This document shows, piece by piece, positions 1 through 9,125 of a stretch of 64,000 nucleotides of DNA. The stretch lies in NCBI GenBank assembly GCA_028281325.1, contig JANQKC010000027.1:1-64000 (forward strand), read 5' to 3'. Source of the DNA: Alphaproteobacteria bacterium. Lineage in GTDB: Bacteria; Pseudomonadota; Alphaproteobacteria; UBA8366. The notes beneath the pieces are model-generated. The model made no database searches. It worked only from the letters and a program-made list of their open reading frames with translations, and had not been told where the DNA came from. The translations under genes were made by a program, and so were the position numbers. Position 1 is the first letter of the stretch, and the number at the start of each line of letters is the position of its first letter.

Positions 1-72
1 CTCCGAAAGATGATCGTCCAGCTCAACGCCATCATCAGAGATCAGCAACCATACAAACTAAACGAGACATAA
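1..72 (+). CDS. IS110-family transposase, C-terminal end only (cut by window edge)
   Basis: Frame 1 is open from the first base to a TAA at 70-72 and encodes about 23 residues containing RKMIVQLNAIIRDQQPY. This resembles the conserved tail of IS110/IS116/IS902 transposases (typically RKLL..LNA..RD..PW). These are DEDD-type recombinases that, in recently studied members, are guided by a bridge RNA encoded in the element's non-coding end. Only the tail is visible, so neither integrity nor subgroup can be judged. The right end of the element must lie between here and the aldolase gene at 143. The call rests on a short motif and is moderately sure. Confidence 0.6.
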   Translation, partial: LRKMIVQLNAIIRDQQPYKLNET

Positions 73-80
73 ACACAGTT

Positions 81-96
81 GCTGAGCCTGTCGAAG
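81..96. repeat. Half of a dispersed GCTGAGCCTGTCGAAG-type repeat
   Basis: GCTGAGCCTGTCGAAG matches a short sequence I recognise as recurring between genes in many bacterial genomes, usually as part of a REP-like element. It lies 8 bp after the transposase stop codon. Several IS110-family elements insert into such repeats, so this may be the flank left by the insertion. Only one copy is visible in this window. Confidence 0.4.
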
Positions 97-142
97 GATA
101 CGTCCTCGCAAAACCAAAGGGCCCTCAACTAGGGAGAAGCAA

Positions 143-919
143 ATGAGTGTCACGCAACTGAAGTCGTCGTCATCGGTCCGTGATCGGGTCAGCGAGGCCG
201 AATGGCAGGCGCGGGTCGACCTGGCCGCGGCGCATCGCGGCCTCGCCTATTACGGCGTCGCCGACCTGACCTATAACCACCTTTCCCTGCGGGTGCCGGG
301 CGAGCCGGACAAGCTGCTGATCAAGCCGGCGGATTACCTGTTCGAGGAAGTGACGGCGTCCAGCCTCAACAAGTTCACCTTCGACGGCGAACCGGCGGAC
401 GGCCGCGACAAGCCGTTGCGCGGCGGCGGCTTGGTCATTCATGCCGGCATCCTGAAGGCCCGGCCCGACATCGACGCCGTGTTCCACACGCACACGCCGG
501 CGGTGATGGGCGTGTCCGCGCATAAGGACGGGCTGCTGATGATCAATCAGCATGCGGTGCGTTTCTACGAGCGGATCGTCTATCACGATTTCGGCGGATT
601 CGAGTTCGAGATGGATATGCGGGAACCGTTGATGAAGGACCTCGGTAAAGCCCATGTCGCGATCCTGCGCAACCACGGCGCGCTGATCTGCGGCCGCACG
701 CTGAAGGAGGCCTTCACGCTGCATCACATGCTGGACATGGCGTGCCAGGGTCAGGTGGCGGCGCTGTCCGCCGGCGACGGCAACTACAACACGATCCCGC
801 GCGACGTCTGCCTGTTCGCCCGCGACCAGATCGAGAATTTGTCGCATGCGTTCGGCGACAAGGACTGGCCGGCGGTGATGCGGCTCGCCGAACGGCTGGA
901 TCCGGGTTTCAAGGAATAG
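143..919 (+). CDS. Class II aldolase/adducin family protein
   Basis: This 258-residue protein belongs to the class II aldolase/adducin fold (fuculose-phosphate aldolase relatives), which cleaves or epimerises sugar phosphates using a divalent metal. Candidate metal ligands are visible as HTHTP (His115, His117) and RNHGAL (His178). The N-terminal 20 residues are a low-complexity extension before the domain. An AGGGAG Shine-Dalgarno lies 7 bases before the ATG. The substrate cannot be predicted. Many alphaproteobacterial paralogues of this size are annotated only at family level. The next gene, an acetyltransferase, starts 31 bp later and may be co-transcribed. Confidence 0.85.
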   Translation: MSVTQLKSSSSVRDRVSEAEWQARVDLAAAHRGLAYYGVADLTYNHLSLRVPGEPDKLLIKPADYLFEEVTASSLNKFTFDGEPADGRDKPLRGGGLVIHAGILKARPDIDAVFHTHTPAVMGVSAHKDGLLMINQHAVRFYERIVYHDFGGFEFEMDMREPLMKDLGKAHVAILRNHGALICGRTLKEAFTLHHMLDMACQGQVAALSAGDGNYNTIPRDVCLFARDQIENLSHAFGDKDWPAVMRLAERLDPGFKE

Positions 920-950
920 CCCGACCGCCGCCACTGCTGAGGGGCTAGCG

Positions 951-1502
951 ATGATCCGTCTCGAAACCGAGCGACTGATCCTACGCGGATGGGAGGAGCG
1001 CGACGTCGCGCCCTTCGCCGCGATGAACGCCGATCCCCGGGTGATGGAATTTTTTCCGTCGGTGCTGACGGTCGAGGAGACTCGCGCGGTGTACGACCGG
1101 CTTTCCGCCGGGGCAGTTGCCCACGGCTTCCATTTCCAGCCGATCGAGGAAAAGGCGTCCGGAGAATTCGCCGGTTTCGTCGGGATCGCGCCCGTCCCCA
1201 CCAACCTGCCCTTCGCGCCGGCGGTCGAGATCGGCTGGCGCCTGCCGGTGGCGTTCTGGGGCAAGGGATACGCCACGGAAGCCGCGACGGCGTGGCTCGA
1301 CTACGCCTTCAACACCCTCGGTCTGGACGAGGTCGTGTCCTTCGCGGTCGAAGCCAACCATCCATCCCGCGCCGTCATGTCACGCATCGGGATGACGCAG
1401 GATAGCGGCGGCAGCTTCCTGCATCCGGCGCTGCCCAAGGACGACCCGTTGGCCCTGCACGTGCTCTACCGCATATCGAGGGCAGCCTTCACCACGGAGT
1501 AG
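951..1502 (+). CDS. GNAT family N-acetyltransferase (RimJ/RimL type)
   Basis: The 183-residue protein starts with the typical ETERLILRGW strand of the RimJ/RimL/Acetyltransf_3 group. It carries the acetyl-CoA pyrophosphate loop FWGKGYATEA around residues 103-112. Such enzymes transfer acetyl groups to N-terminal amines, ribosomal proteins or small molecules, and the acceptor here is unknown. The start is supported by GAGGGG before the ATG. The gene is convergent with the MFS gene, whose stop lies 3 bp away. Confidence 0.85.
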   Translation: MIRLETERLILRGWEERDVAPFAAMNADPRVMEFFPSVLTVEETRAVYDRLSAGAVAHGFHFQPIEEKASGEFAGFVGIAPVPTNLPFAPAVEIGWRLPVAFWGKGYATEAATAWLDYAFNTLGLDEVVSFAVEANHPSRAVMSRIGMTQDSGGSFLHPALPKDDPLALHVLYRISRAAFTTE

Positions 1503-1504
1503 CG

Positions 1505-2770
1505 TCAGGGTTTGGCCTCGTGTTCCACCTGCTGCGGCGCATCGCGGTCGCCCGGCAAGGCGCGCGGCTTCAGGATGGCGATCGCCAGGGGCCCGATCAT
1601 CATGACGACGGCGATATGGCCGAAGGCGAAGCCCCAGTTCATCACCGTCTCGCCGCCCAAAATATCGAGCAATATGCCGAGCACCAGCGGCCCGATGAAG
1701 CCGCCGCTGTAGCCCATCACGGCATGCACGGCCAGGGTTGCGCCGCGCTTGCCGAGGACGGCACTACCAACGCTGCCGGCGGTCAGGGATGACGAGTCCG
1801 CGTAGATCACCACGTTGTAGAAAAGGCAGAGTCCCGCCGCGACGCCGTAGCCCATCCCCGCGCTGAACCCTACCGCCACCGCCGCGGCCATCGACGTTGT
1901 CATCACGCCGATGATCCACCGCTTTCGGCCGAAGCGGATGGCCATCTCGTTGCCGATCACGCTGCTGGCCGTGCCCAGCAACTCCATCAGCATCGCCACC
2001 ACGGTGGGGATCAAAAAGTTTGGCGGGCCGTCCCCCTGCGCCGCCGTAAACACCAGGAAGGTCACGACCCAGGAGCGCACGGCGAACATCTCCCATGTAT
2101 GAACGCAGTAGCCGATGGCATAGGCCATGGCGGACTTGTTACGGAAGACCGGGCCGAAATCCATCACGCGCGTTTCCTCGGCGGCCCGAACCGGCGGCCG
2201 CGACGGCACCAGCAGCGCCATGATCATCAAGGCCCCCAAACTGCCGCAGGCCGAAACCAGGAACGCGCCCTGCCAGTCAAACCAAGTCGCCGCCCCGCCG
2301 GCGATGACGAAGGACAGCGCCCCGCCTGCGCCAATGCTGGCCGCGTGAAAGGCGACGGCGCGCGACTGCGCCGGCCCTTCGATAAGATCCGCCAGCACTT
2401 TCAGGCCGACCATGTACGTACCGGCCCAACCGATCCCCGCCATCGTCCGAAACAGCAGCCCGCTCCAGAATTCGTCGGCCATGAGAGCCATCCCGAGATG
2501 GGACGCGGTCGTTATCGTCACGGCGCAGAGGTAAATCCGCTTCGGATCGATCCGGTCCGTCACCGGCAGGATCAGCACCACCGCCACCGCATAGGCGCCG
2601 AAGATGATGCCCGACAGCCATCCGGCGTCCGTATGCGTCAGGTCCCATTCGCGAAAGAAGGTGGGCAGCAACGCGGCGAAGGTGAAGGCACCGACCTGCG
2701 CAAGCGTCTGCGCGGAGCAGACGGCGGCGATCAGGAAGGGCGTTGAGGGCCGTCTACTGCCGGCGGTCAT
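1505..2770 (-). CDS. MFS transporter
   Basis: The 421-residue protein has about twelve hydrophobic segments and the MFS pattern of two six-helix halves. The loop DRIDPKR after helix 2 and the corresponding RFGRKR in the second half fit the MFS signature. It resembles NNP- or anion-symporter-like permeases of the CynX/nitrate-transport kind, but the substrate cannot be assigned. It starts at an ATG, and the C-terminus is a short charged tail. It lies just downstream of gatB on the same strand with a 14-bp gap, so it could be transcribed with gatCAB by read-through, although no functional link is evident. Confidence 0.8.
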   Translation of the reverse strand: MTAGSRRPSTPFLIAAVCSAQTLAQVGAFTFAALLPTFFREWDLTHTDAGWLSGIIFGAYAVAVVLILPVTDRIDPKRIYLCAVTITTASHLGMALMADEFWSGLLFRTMAGIGWAGTYMVGLKVLADLIEGPAQSRAVAFHAASIGAGGALSFVIAGGAATWFDWQGAFLVSACGSLGALMIMALLVPSRPPVRAAEETRVMDFGPVFRNKSAMAYAIGYCVHTWEMFAVRSWVVTFLVFTAAQGDGPPNFLIPTVVAMLMELLGTASSVIGNEMAIRFGRKRWIIGVMTTSMAAAVAVGFSAGMGYGVAAGLCLFYNVVIYADSSSLTAGSVGSAVLGKRGATLAVHAVMGYSGGFIGPLVLGILLDILGGETVMNWGFAFGHIAVVMMIGPLAIAILKPRALPGDRDAPQQVEHEAKP

Positions 2771-2784
2771 GATGTTACATCATG

Positions 2785-4239
2785 TCAGGCGTCGAGCTTC
2801 TTGCGCAACAACTCGTTGACCAGTTTCGGATTCGCCTTGCCCTGGCTCGCCTTCATCACCTGCCCGACGAACCAGCCGACGACCTTCGTATTGCCGCCTT
2901 GGTATTGCGCCACGTTGTCCGGGTTTTCGGCGATGATCGTGTCGATGATGCCTTCGATCGCGCCGGTGTCGGTGATCTGCTTCAGGCCCTTTTCCTCGAC
3001 GATCGCGGCGGCGTCCTTGCCGGTCTCGACCATCTCGTTGAAGACGTCCTTGGCGATGCGACCGGAAATCGTGTCGTCGGCGATCAGATCGATCAGCCCA
3101 CCCAACGCTTCCGCCGACACCGGGGAGTCGGCGATCGCGATATCGGCCTTGTTGAGGCGGCCGAACAGTTCGGACATGACCCAGTTGGCGGCAAGCTTGG
3201 GATCCCGTCCCGTCGCCACCGTCTCGTAGAATTCCGCCGTCTCGCGCTCCGCCACCAATACGCTGGCGTCGTAGGGCGACAGGCCGTAGTCGTCGATGAA
3301 CCGGGCCTTTTTCTGGTCGGGCAGTTCCGGCAGGGTCTGCTTCAGCCGATCGACGAAGCTTTGCTCCAGGTCCACCGGCAACAGATCCGGGTCCGGGAAA
3401 TAGCGGTAGTCGTGCGCGTCTTCCTTCGTGCGCATCGAGCGGGTCTCGCCGCGGTCGGGATCATAGAGACGCGTCTCCTGATCGATTTCGCCGCCGTCCT
3501 CGATGATTTCGATCTGGCGCGCCGCCTCGTGGTCGATCGCCTGCCGCACGAAGCGGATCGAGTTGACGTTCTTGATCTCGCAGCGCGTGCCCAGCGCCTC
3601 GCCGGGCCGCCGCACCGAGACGTTCACATCCGCCCGCATCGAGCCTTCCTGCATGTTGCCGTCGCAGGCGCCGATATAGCGGAGGATCGAGCGGATCTTC
3701 TCGATATAGGCGGCGGCTTCGTCGGCGGAGCGCATGTCCGGCTTGGACACGATTTCCATCAACGTCACGCCGGACCGGTTCAGGTCGATATAGGATTGCG
3801 ACGGATGCTGATCGTGCAGCGACTTGCCCGCGTCCTGCTCCAGGTGCAGGCGCTCGATGCCGACGGGTTTGCTGTCGCCGTCCGGCAGATCGATGACGAT
3901 CTCGCCCTCGCCGATGATCGGCTCTTCATATTGTGAAATCTGATAGCCCTGCGGCAGGTCCGGATAGAAGTAGTTCTTGCGCGCGAACACCGAATGCAAC
4001 CGCACCTCGGCGTTCAGGGCCAAGCCCGTGCGCACCGCCTGCTCGATGCTGCGCTCGTTGACCACCGGCAGCATGCCCGGCATCGCCGCGTCGACAAGGC
4101 TAACCTGCGTGTTGGGCTCCGCGCCGAAGGCGGTGGACGCGCCGGAGAACAGCTTCGCATCCGCCGTAACCTGGGCATGGATTTCCAGCCCGATCACGAT
4201 TTCCCAATCACCCGTCCGGCCCTTCATAAGACTGGCCAT
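2785..4239 (-). CDS. gatB: Asp-tRNA(Asn)/Glu-tRNA(Gln) amidotransferase subunit B
   Basis: GatB binds the mischarged tRNA and phosphorylates its aminoacyl side chain before amidation. The 484-residue length is normal. The N-terminal core IGLEIHAQV and the conserved [13 protein letters not shown] segment are present, and the C-terminal part is the YqeY-like tRNA-binding tail ending [16 protein letters not shown]. It is the last gene of a leftward gatC-gatA-gatB operon, 23 bp after gatA. With aspS at 27216-29000 and no AsnRS or GlnRS in view, it fits the indirect route for Asn-tRNA and/or Gln-tRNA common in alphaproteobacteria. Confidence 0.97.
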   Translation of the reverse strand: MASLMKGRTGDWEIVIGLEIHAQVTADAKLFSGASTAFGAEPNTQVSLVDAAMPGMLPVVNERSIEQAVRTGLALNAEVRLHSVFARKNYFYPDLPQGYQISQYEEPIIGEGEIVIDLPDGDSKPVGIERLHLEQDAGKSLHDQHPSQSYIDLNRSGVTLMEIVSKPDMRSADEAAAYIEKIRSILRYIGACDGNMQEGSMRADVNVSVRRPGEALGTRCEIKNVNSIRFVRQAIDHEAARQIEIIEDGGEIDQETRLYDPDRGETRSMRTKEDAHDYRYFPDPDLLPVDLEQSFVDRLKQTLPELPDQKKARFIDDYGLSPYDASVLVAERETAEFYETVATGRDPKLAANWVMSELFGRLNKADIAIADSPVSAEALGGLIDLIADDTISGRIAKDVFNEMVETGKDAAAIVEEKGLKQITDTGAIEGIIDTIIAENPDNVAQYQGGNTKVVGWFVGQVMKASQGKANPKLVNELLRKKLDA

Positions 4240-4262
4240 CTCGCTCGTCCTTTCCTTGCGCC

Positions 4263-5741
4263 CTATCCCGCCAGAAACGACGGCTCGGCGTCGAAGCCCG
4301 CCGCCTGTTCGAGGACGTTCGCAATATGCAGCACCGTCTCTTCATCGAACGGCTTGCCGATCAGATGCAGGCCCAGCGGCAACCCTTGCGCCGACAATCC
4401 GGCGGGCACCGAAATCGCCGGTAGCCCCGCCATGCTCGCGGGCACGGTGAAGATGTCGTTCAGGTACATGGCAATCGGATCGTCCATCTTCTCGCCCTGG
4501 GCGAAGGCCGCGCTCGGTGCGGTCGGCGTCAGCACCGCGTCGACCTTTTCCCACGCCTTGCGGAAGTCGTCGGCGATCCGGGTCCGCACCTTCTGCGCCT
4601 GCAGGTAATATGCGTCGTAATACCCCGCCGACAACACATAGGTGCCGATCAGCACGCGCCGCTTCACCTCGTCGCCGAAGCCTTCGGCGCGCGTGTTCTC
4701 GTACATTTCCTGCAACGTATCGCCGTCGACCCGAAGGCCGAAACGCACGCCGTCGTAGCGCGCCAGGTTGGACGACGCCTCCGCCGGCGCGACGATATAG
4801 TAGGCTGGCAGCGCGTATTTCGTGTGCGGCAGGCTGATGTCGACGATCTGCGCGCCCGCATCCTTGAGCCAGGCGATGCCCAGCTGCCAAAGCGTCTCGA
4901 TTTCCGCCGGCATGCCGTCGAGCCGGTACTCCTTCGGCACGCCGATCTTCAGGTTGCGCACGTCGCCGCCGAGCGCCGCCTCGTAGTCGGGCACCGGCAG
5001 GTCGACGCTGGTGGAGTCCTTGGAATCATGGCCCGCCATCGCGCCCAGCATGATCGCCGTGTCGCGCACGGTGCGGGTCAGCGGTCCCGCCTGATCGAGC
5101 GACGATGCGAAGGCGATGACGCCCCAACGCGAACAGCGCCCGTAGGTCGGCTTCATGCCGACCAAGCCGGTGAAGGCCGCCGGCTGACGGATCGATCCGC
5201 CGGTGTCCGTCCCGGTCGCGCCCAGCGCCGCGCGCGCCGCCACGGCGGCCGCCGACCCGCCGGACGATCCGCCCGGCACGAGTTTCTTGTCCGGCGCATC
5301 CAATGCGCGCCAGGGGTTCTCGACCGGGCCGTAATAGCTGGTCATGTTGGCCGAGCCCATGGCGAACTCGTCCATATTGCATTTGCCCAGCATGGCCGCG
5401 CCCGCGGCGAGCAGATTGCCGGACACGGTCGACTCGTAGGTCGGCTCGAACCCGTCGAGGATATGGCTGCCCGCGGTCGACAGCACGCCCTCGGTGCAGA
5501 ACAAGTCCTTGATCCCGAGCGGAATACCTTCGAGCGCGCCGCCCTCGCCTTTCGCTAACCGCGCCTCGGAGCCCTTCGCCGCATCCATCGCCCGGTCCGG
5601 CGTCTCGGTCACGTAAGCGTTCAGCGGCCGTGCCGTTTCGACCGCCTTGATATAGGCGCCAACGAATTCGGTGGGCGCGAGATCACCCTTACGCATCGCA
5701 TCACGGGCATCCGCGATCGTGAGGTCGAGCATGCCCGCCAT
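4263..5741 (-). CDS. gatA: Asp-tRNA(Asn)/Glu-tRNA(Gln) amidotransferase subunit A
   Basis: GatA is the amidase-signature glutaminase that supplies ammonia to GatB. The Ser-cisSer-Lys triad region is visible: KDLFCTEG for the lysine, [14 protein letters not shown] for the cis-serine, and [12 protein letters not shown] for the nucleophile serine. The length is about 490 residues, as usual. The ORF track begins at a GTG (5744) overlapping the gatC stop as GTGA. I prefer the adjacent ATG at 5741 (TGATG junction). A further ATG at 5732 gives the N-terminus [10 protein letters not shown], which is also close to family starts. Translational coupling with gatC is likely. Confidence 0.96.
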   Translation of the reverse strand: MAGMLDLTIADARDAMRKGDLAPTEFVGAYIKAVETARPLNAYVTETPDRAMDAAKGSEARLAKGEGGALEGIPLGIKDLFCTEGVLSTAGSHILDGFEPTYESTVSGNLLAAGAAMLGKCNMDEFAMGSANMTSYYGPVENPWRALDAPDKKLVPGGSSGGSAAAVAARAALGATGTDTGGSIRQPAAFTGLVGMKPTYGRCSRWGVIAFASSLDQAGPLTRTVRDTAIMLGAMAGHDSKDSTSVDLPVPDYEAALGGDVRNLKIGVPKEYRLDGMPAEIETLWQLGIAWLKDAGAQIVDISLPHTKYALPAYYIVAPAEASSNLARYDGVRFGLRVDGDTLQEMYENTRAEGFGDEVKRRVLIGTYVLSAGYYDAYYLQAQKVRTRIADDFRKAWEKVDAVLTPTAPSAAFAQGEKMDDPIAMYLNDIFTVPASMAGLPAISVPAGLSAQGLPLGLHLIGKPFDEETVLHIANVLEQAAGFDAEPSFLAG

Positions 5742-6028
5742 CACTCGACAACCTTCGGCACGGTGAAGAAACCTTTCGCCGCGGCCGGCGCGTTGACGGT
5801 CACGCGATCCCGGTACCCGCCGTCGGTCACGGCGTCTTTCCGTTTCGGCGCGACCGCGTCGACCACCGACGTCATCGGCGGCACGTTGTCGGTGTCGACC
5901 TCGCTAAGCTGTTCGACCCACCCAAGAATGTTGGACAGTTCACCCGCCAGCGCTTCCCGGTCTTCTTCCGGAACCTTGATACGGGCCAAGGTCGCGATCT
6001 TCGCGACGGTCGCTTTGTCGATGGACAT
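5741..6028 (-). CDS. gatC: Asp-tRNA(Asn)/Glu-tRNA(Gln) amidotransferase subunit C
   Basis: GatC is the small belt protein that holds GatA and GatB together. The sequence [17 protein letters not shown] and the later [15 protein letters not shown] are typical, and the length of 95 residues fits. The ORF track starts at a GTG at 6049, but the family N-terminus aligns from the ATG at 6028, preceded by AGGAG about 12 bases upstream. It is the first gene of the gat operon and is divergent from the histidine kinase. The promoter should lie in the 292-bp gap. Confidence 0.95.
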   Translation of the reverse strand: MSIDKATVAKIATLARIKVPEEDREALAGELSNILGWVEQLSEVDTDNVPPMTSVVDAVAPKRKDAVTDGGYRDRVTVNAPAAAKGFFTVPKVVE

Positions 6029-6320
6029 AACCTGAAGACTCTCCTGCACCCCTCCGATGTGGAGGCCGCGCGGACGCTATCACCGGCTTTCGACAACGGC
6101 AAGACCACAGGCTTCGACGGTCAGGCCGAGAGCCGACGGGGGAGCCCGCGAAGAAACAAACACCAGATCCCGCCCAGCCCACCGCGATCATCGCCGAGAT
6201 AATTTCAATTAAAAAAAGAATTTTTATGAATAATAACTACTGTTAACTGCCGATTATCCATTTCTGAGCTTTAATAGACGCATATATTGATGCACACAAC
6301 TATAAAGAGCAATCAATACG
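6029..6320. other. Divergent intergenic region, AT-rich in its right half
   Basis: This gap separates gatC (leftward) from the histidine kinase (rightward). Bases about 6195-6320 are strikingly A+T-rich compared with the surrounding high-GC DNA, with runs such as AATTAAAAAAAGAATTTTTATG. No ORF, tRNA or clear hairpin is seen. It presumably holds both promoters, but I cannot place a convincing -35/-10 pair. Confidence 0.5.
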
Positions 6321-7706
6321 TTGAGTTTTCAGATGCTTACGAGAAAATCCGCCAGCGATAAGGAATCTGCCAAACCGGCCGACGCAACGGGGCTGCGGGC
6401 GCTCAATACCGCCGTCCGCGCGGCGAGATACCGGCTGATGGTCGTTGGCGCGGCGCTGATGACGCTATTGTTCGTCGCCCTCGTTGTCATGGATTGGCAT
6501 CCGGTAGCGCTGTTCGGCGATTTTGCCAGTCAGTTCGAGACCGTTGAATTGGACGAAATCCCCCTCATACTTATCGTCGCGCTGGCGGTGTTTTCCGCGC
6601 TTTCCTGGCGCCGATGGCAAAAGATCGAAGCGAGCCGAAGCCGCCCCCGCTTGCATACTTTGAAGAAATCAGGGTTTCGGGACCTCTTAATCGCCTGCGT
6701 CCTGCCGGCCATGCTGTATGTATTCCTGTTGATCGTCGACGTTGATATCTTCGAGTCCCTAATGGCCTTTTCCGCCAAATATGAAGAGTGGGAAATCGAC
6801 GAACTTCCCTTCATCCTGCTTTTAGCGCTGTCGGCATTTTCGTGGCTTTCATGGCGCCAATGGCGACGCTATGAGCATGAGGTCGCGCGGCGGGCCGAAC
6901 TCGAATCGGAAATCCTGAAGACCCGGGCCATCGCCCATGAAACGATCGACAATAAGTTGGCCTTCCTCGCGAACCTGAGCCACGAGTTTCGAACACCCCT
7001 GAATGCGATCATCGGGTTCTCGCAAATGATCGAACAGGAAGTGTACGGCCCTATCGGCAACGAAAAATACAAAGACTACATGCGTACGATCCATCGAAGC
7101 GCCACGCTGCTGAACGAGCTTGTCGACAATTACTTGGAAATCGAAAAGATCGAAACCGGCAGCGAAGAGATGGCGTTCAAAGCGTGCCGATTGCCGCAGA
7201 TCGTCGATTCCATCCTGCCGATCGTCGAACCGGCCGTCCGAAGCGCCAAGGTGACAATCGTAAGAGATCTGCCCGCGACGCTGCCCCGACTGCACGCCGA
7301 CGTCCCGGCCATGAACAAGATCGTCATCAACCTGCTGACCAACGCGATCAAATACAACAAGCACGGCGGCACGGTGTGGATTTCGGCGTCGTGCCCTGCC
7401 GGCGGCTCCTTCACGTTGACCGTCGAGGATGATGGCATTGGGATCGAACCGGACGACCTGGAGACGATTCTCGACCCCTTCCAACGCGGCGAAAGCCCGC
7501 TGGTCAAGTCCCGCGAAGGCACCGGCCTGGGCCTGAACATCGTAAAGCGGTTGATCGATCAGCACGATGCGACGATAACCTTCGACAGCACGCCCAATGT
7601 CGGTACCAAGGTTGTCGTGACGTTTCCGCCGGAGCGCGTCATGCCGGAGGCCCAAACGGACCCTGCGGAGATGGACGCATCGGGGCTGCACTCGGCGGCA
7701 TCCTAG
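6321..7706 (+). CDS. Membrane sensor histidine kinase with duplicated N-terminal module
   Basis: The 461-residue protein has four predicted membrane helices in two copies of one module (about residues 39-103 and 121-185), each ending in an acidic ELDEIP- or EIDELP-like stretch, a helix and SWR-W-R--E. A HisKA domain follows with phospho-acceptor His221 in LSHEFRTPLNAIIGFS, then HATPase_c with N-box NLLTNAIKYN, DDGIGI and GTGLGL. The kinase part resembles the PleC/DivJ class of alphaproteobacteria. The start is TTG at 6321, and an in-frame ATG at 6333 is the alternative. No partner response regulator is adjacent. The signal is unknown, but the absence of a periplasmic domain suggests membrane sensing. 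Confidence 0.88.
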   Translation: MSFQMLTRKSASDKESAKPADATGLRALNTAVRAARYRLMVVGAALMTLLFVALVVMDWHPVALFGDFASQFETVELDEIPLILIVALAVFSALSWRRWQKIEASRSRPRLHTLKKSGFRDLLIACVLPAMLYVFLLIVDVDIFESLMAFSAKYEEWEIDELPFILLLALSAFSWLSWRQWRRYEHEVARRAELESEILKTRAIAHETIDNKLAFLANLSHEFRTPLNAIIGFSQMIEQEVYGPIGNEKYKDYMRTIHRSATLLNELVDNYLEIEKIETGSEEMAFKACRLPQIVDSILPIVEPAVRSAKVTIVRDLPATLPRLHADVPAMNKIVINLLTNAIKYNKHGGTVWISASCPAGGSFTLTVEDDGIGIEPDDLETILDPFQRGESPLVKSREGTGLGLNIVKRLIDQHDATITFDSTPNVGTKVVVTFPPERVMPEAQTDPAEMDASGLHSAAS

Positions 7707-7765
7707 CGGCAATCCCCCCAACACCATCGGCGGCGTCGCTTTCGTTTAATGACTTGCGCGGCGCC

Positions 7766-8230
7766 ATGGCTGTTTGCACCCTGAACGAGATCAAAACGCT
7801 TTTGCCTCCGGGCACCCGGCTGTTGGGATTGGACCTCGGCGCGAAGACCATCGGCATGGCGATATCCGATCCGGGATTCACCGTTGCCAGCCCGGTCGGC
7901 ACGATCCGCCGCGCCAAATTCACCAAGGACGTCGAGGCGCTTAGGGCGACGATCGCCGAGCGGAAAGTCGGCGGCCTGATTATCGGCCTGCCGATGAACA
8001 TGGATGGAAGCGAAGGCCCGCGATGCCAATCCACCCGGCAGTTCGCCGCCAATTTCCTCGAGCGTATGGATATCCCGATCTGTTTCTGGGACGAGCGCCT
8101 GTCGACCGCCGCGGTCGAGCGAGTGCTCGTCGACGAGGCCGACATGACACGCAAGCGGCGTGGTGAAGTCGTCGATACCATGGCCGCCGGATACATCCTG
8201 CAAGGCGCGCTGGACGCGATGGCCCGCTAG
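7766..8230 (+). CDS. ruvX: Holliday junction resolvase-like protein RuvX/YqgF
   Basis: The protein has the RNase H-like YqgF fold, with LLGLDLGAKTIGMAISDP at the N-terminus, IIGLPMNMDGSEGPRC in the middle, and WDERLSTAAVE followed by DTMAAGYILQ at the end. Members process Holliday-type junctions or trim the 16S rRNA precursor. The ORF track starts at TTG 7754. The ATG at 7766 (MAVCTLNEI) gives the usual length of 154 residues. The gene is convergent with the next gene and overlaps it by 4 bp. Confidence 0.92.
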   Translation: MAVCTLNEIKTLLPPGTRLLGLDLGAKTIGMAISDPGFTVASPVGTIRRAKFTKDVEALRATIAERKVGGLIIGLPMNMDGSEGPRCQSTRQFAANFLERMDIPICFWDERLSTAAVERVLVDEADMTRKRRGEVVDTMAAGYILQGALDAMAR

Positions 8231-8880
8231 AGTTTCCGCGCCTGCCCGATCGGCAGATTCGAAATGCGGGCCATGTCGCCGGTGGTGAACAGGGTCGGAT
8301 CGGCGAGATAGTCGATCAGCATTTCCGTCGAGTCCGCCCCCCAGAACAGTTCACCGTCGAACGCGAAGGTCGGCACGCCGAACACGCCTTTCGATATCGC
8401 CTCCTCCATATTGCGCCGCAGCGTCGCTTTCACCTCGGGATCTGCGATGCGGTCCGCGGCCTCGGCCGGGGCCAGCCCGAGCCGTTCGGTCGCCATCGCC
8501 CAGCCGTCGTCGGCCGCCACGTCGCGGCCTTCCCCGAATATGACATCGAAGATCGTCGCGACAGCCTCACGCGACCCGTCGAACGCCACGGCGAGCCGGA
8601 GGGCCGGCAAAGGATTGAACGGATGGGCCGGCGGCATCGTGAAGGCGATCCCGTTCCGGTCCGCGAACCATTTGCAGTAGCGATACGTATGGCGGCGTTT
8701 CTCGGGAATTTCGGCGGGCCCCTTGTGTTCCCAATGTCCCAGCAGGCCGGCGAACAGAACCGGCTTGCACGCGATCGTCAGCGATGTCGGGAGTTGGTGA
8801 AAGCGGGCGAACTGGAAATAGGCGAAGGGCGAAATGAAGTCGAAATACCAGTCGGCGCTTTGAAGGGAAGTGCTGCTCAT
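8227..8880 (-). CDS. 2-hydroxychromene-2-carboxylate isomerase / DsbA-like family protein
   Basis: The sequence shows the DSBA-like thioredoxin fold of the HCCA isomerase/GST-kappa group. It opens WYFDFISPFAYFQF, where the CxxC of DsbA is replaced by S-P-F-A, and it has the GVFGVPTFAFDGELFWGAD segment late in the protein. Such enzymes are glutathione-dependent isomerases of aromatic degradation, and many paralogues have unknown substrates. The ORF begins upstream at 8943, but AAGGAG lies 5 bases before the ATG at 8880, which also gives the normal length of 217 residues. No aromatic-degradation genes are nearby, so the role is unassigned. Confidence 0.85.
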   Translation of the reverse strand: MSSTSLQSADWYFDFISPFAYFQFARFHQLPTSLTIACKPVLFAGLLGHWEHKGPAEIPEKRRHTYRYCKWFADRNGIAFTMPPAHPFNPLPALRLAVAFDGSREAVATIFDVIFGEGRDVAADDGWAMATERLGLAPAEAADRIADPEVKATLRRNMEEAISKGVFGVPTFAFDGELFWGADSTEMLIDYLADPTLFTTGDMARISNLPIGQARKL

Positions 8881-9125
8881 CATCGCTCCTTGCACTGAAT
8901 CGGGGCACTGAATCGGGGCTGACCGAATGGGCAATCGCGCCATTCATTCTACCCTTAGTAGCGCGGACTTTGACGGCAATCCAGCAGCGGCTTGTTCGCC
9001 GCGACTCAATTCGTCGCTTGCATCGGGCGCAGCGTTCCCAATTCCGATGCCGAAAGGCCCGGAATCCGCCGTCTCTACGGTTCCGCTTGCACCGGCTGAC
9101 GCAGGGTGCTTAAAGTCCCGCTTTA

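Noticed and set aside
122-134. CCCT-CAACT-AGGG mini-hairpin before the aldolase gene
   Set aside because: The 4-bp stem is too short to support a regulatory claim and overlaps the ribosome-binding site by chance composition.
170-1276. 368-residue ORF on the minus strand covering the aldolase and acetyltransferase genes
   Set aside because: It is an antisense shadow in high-GC DNA. Its product is Arg/His/Gln-rich with no domain, while the plus-strand genes have clear families.
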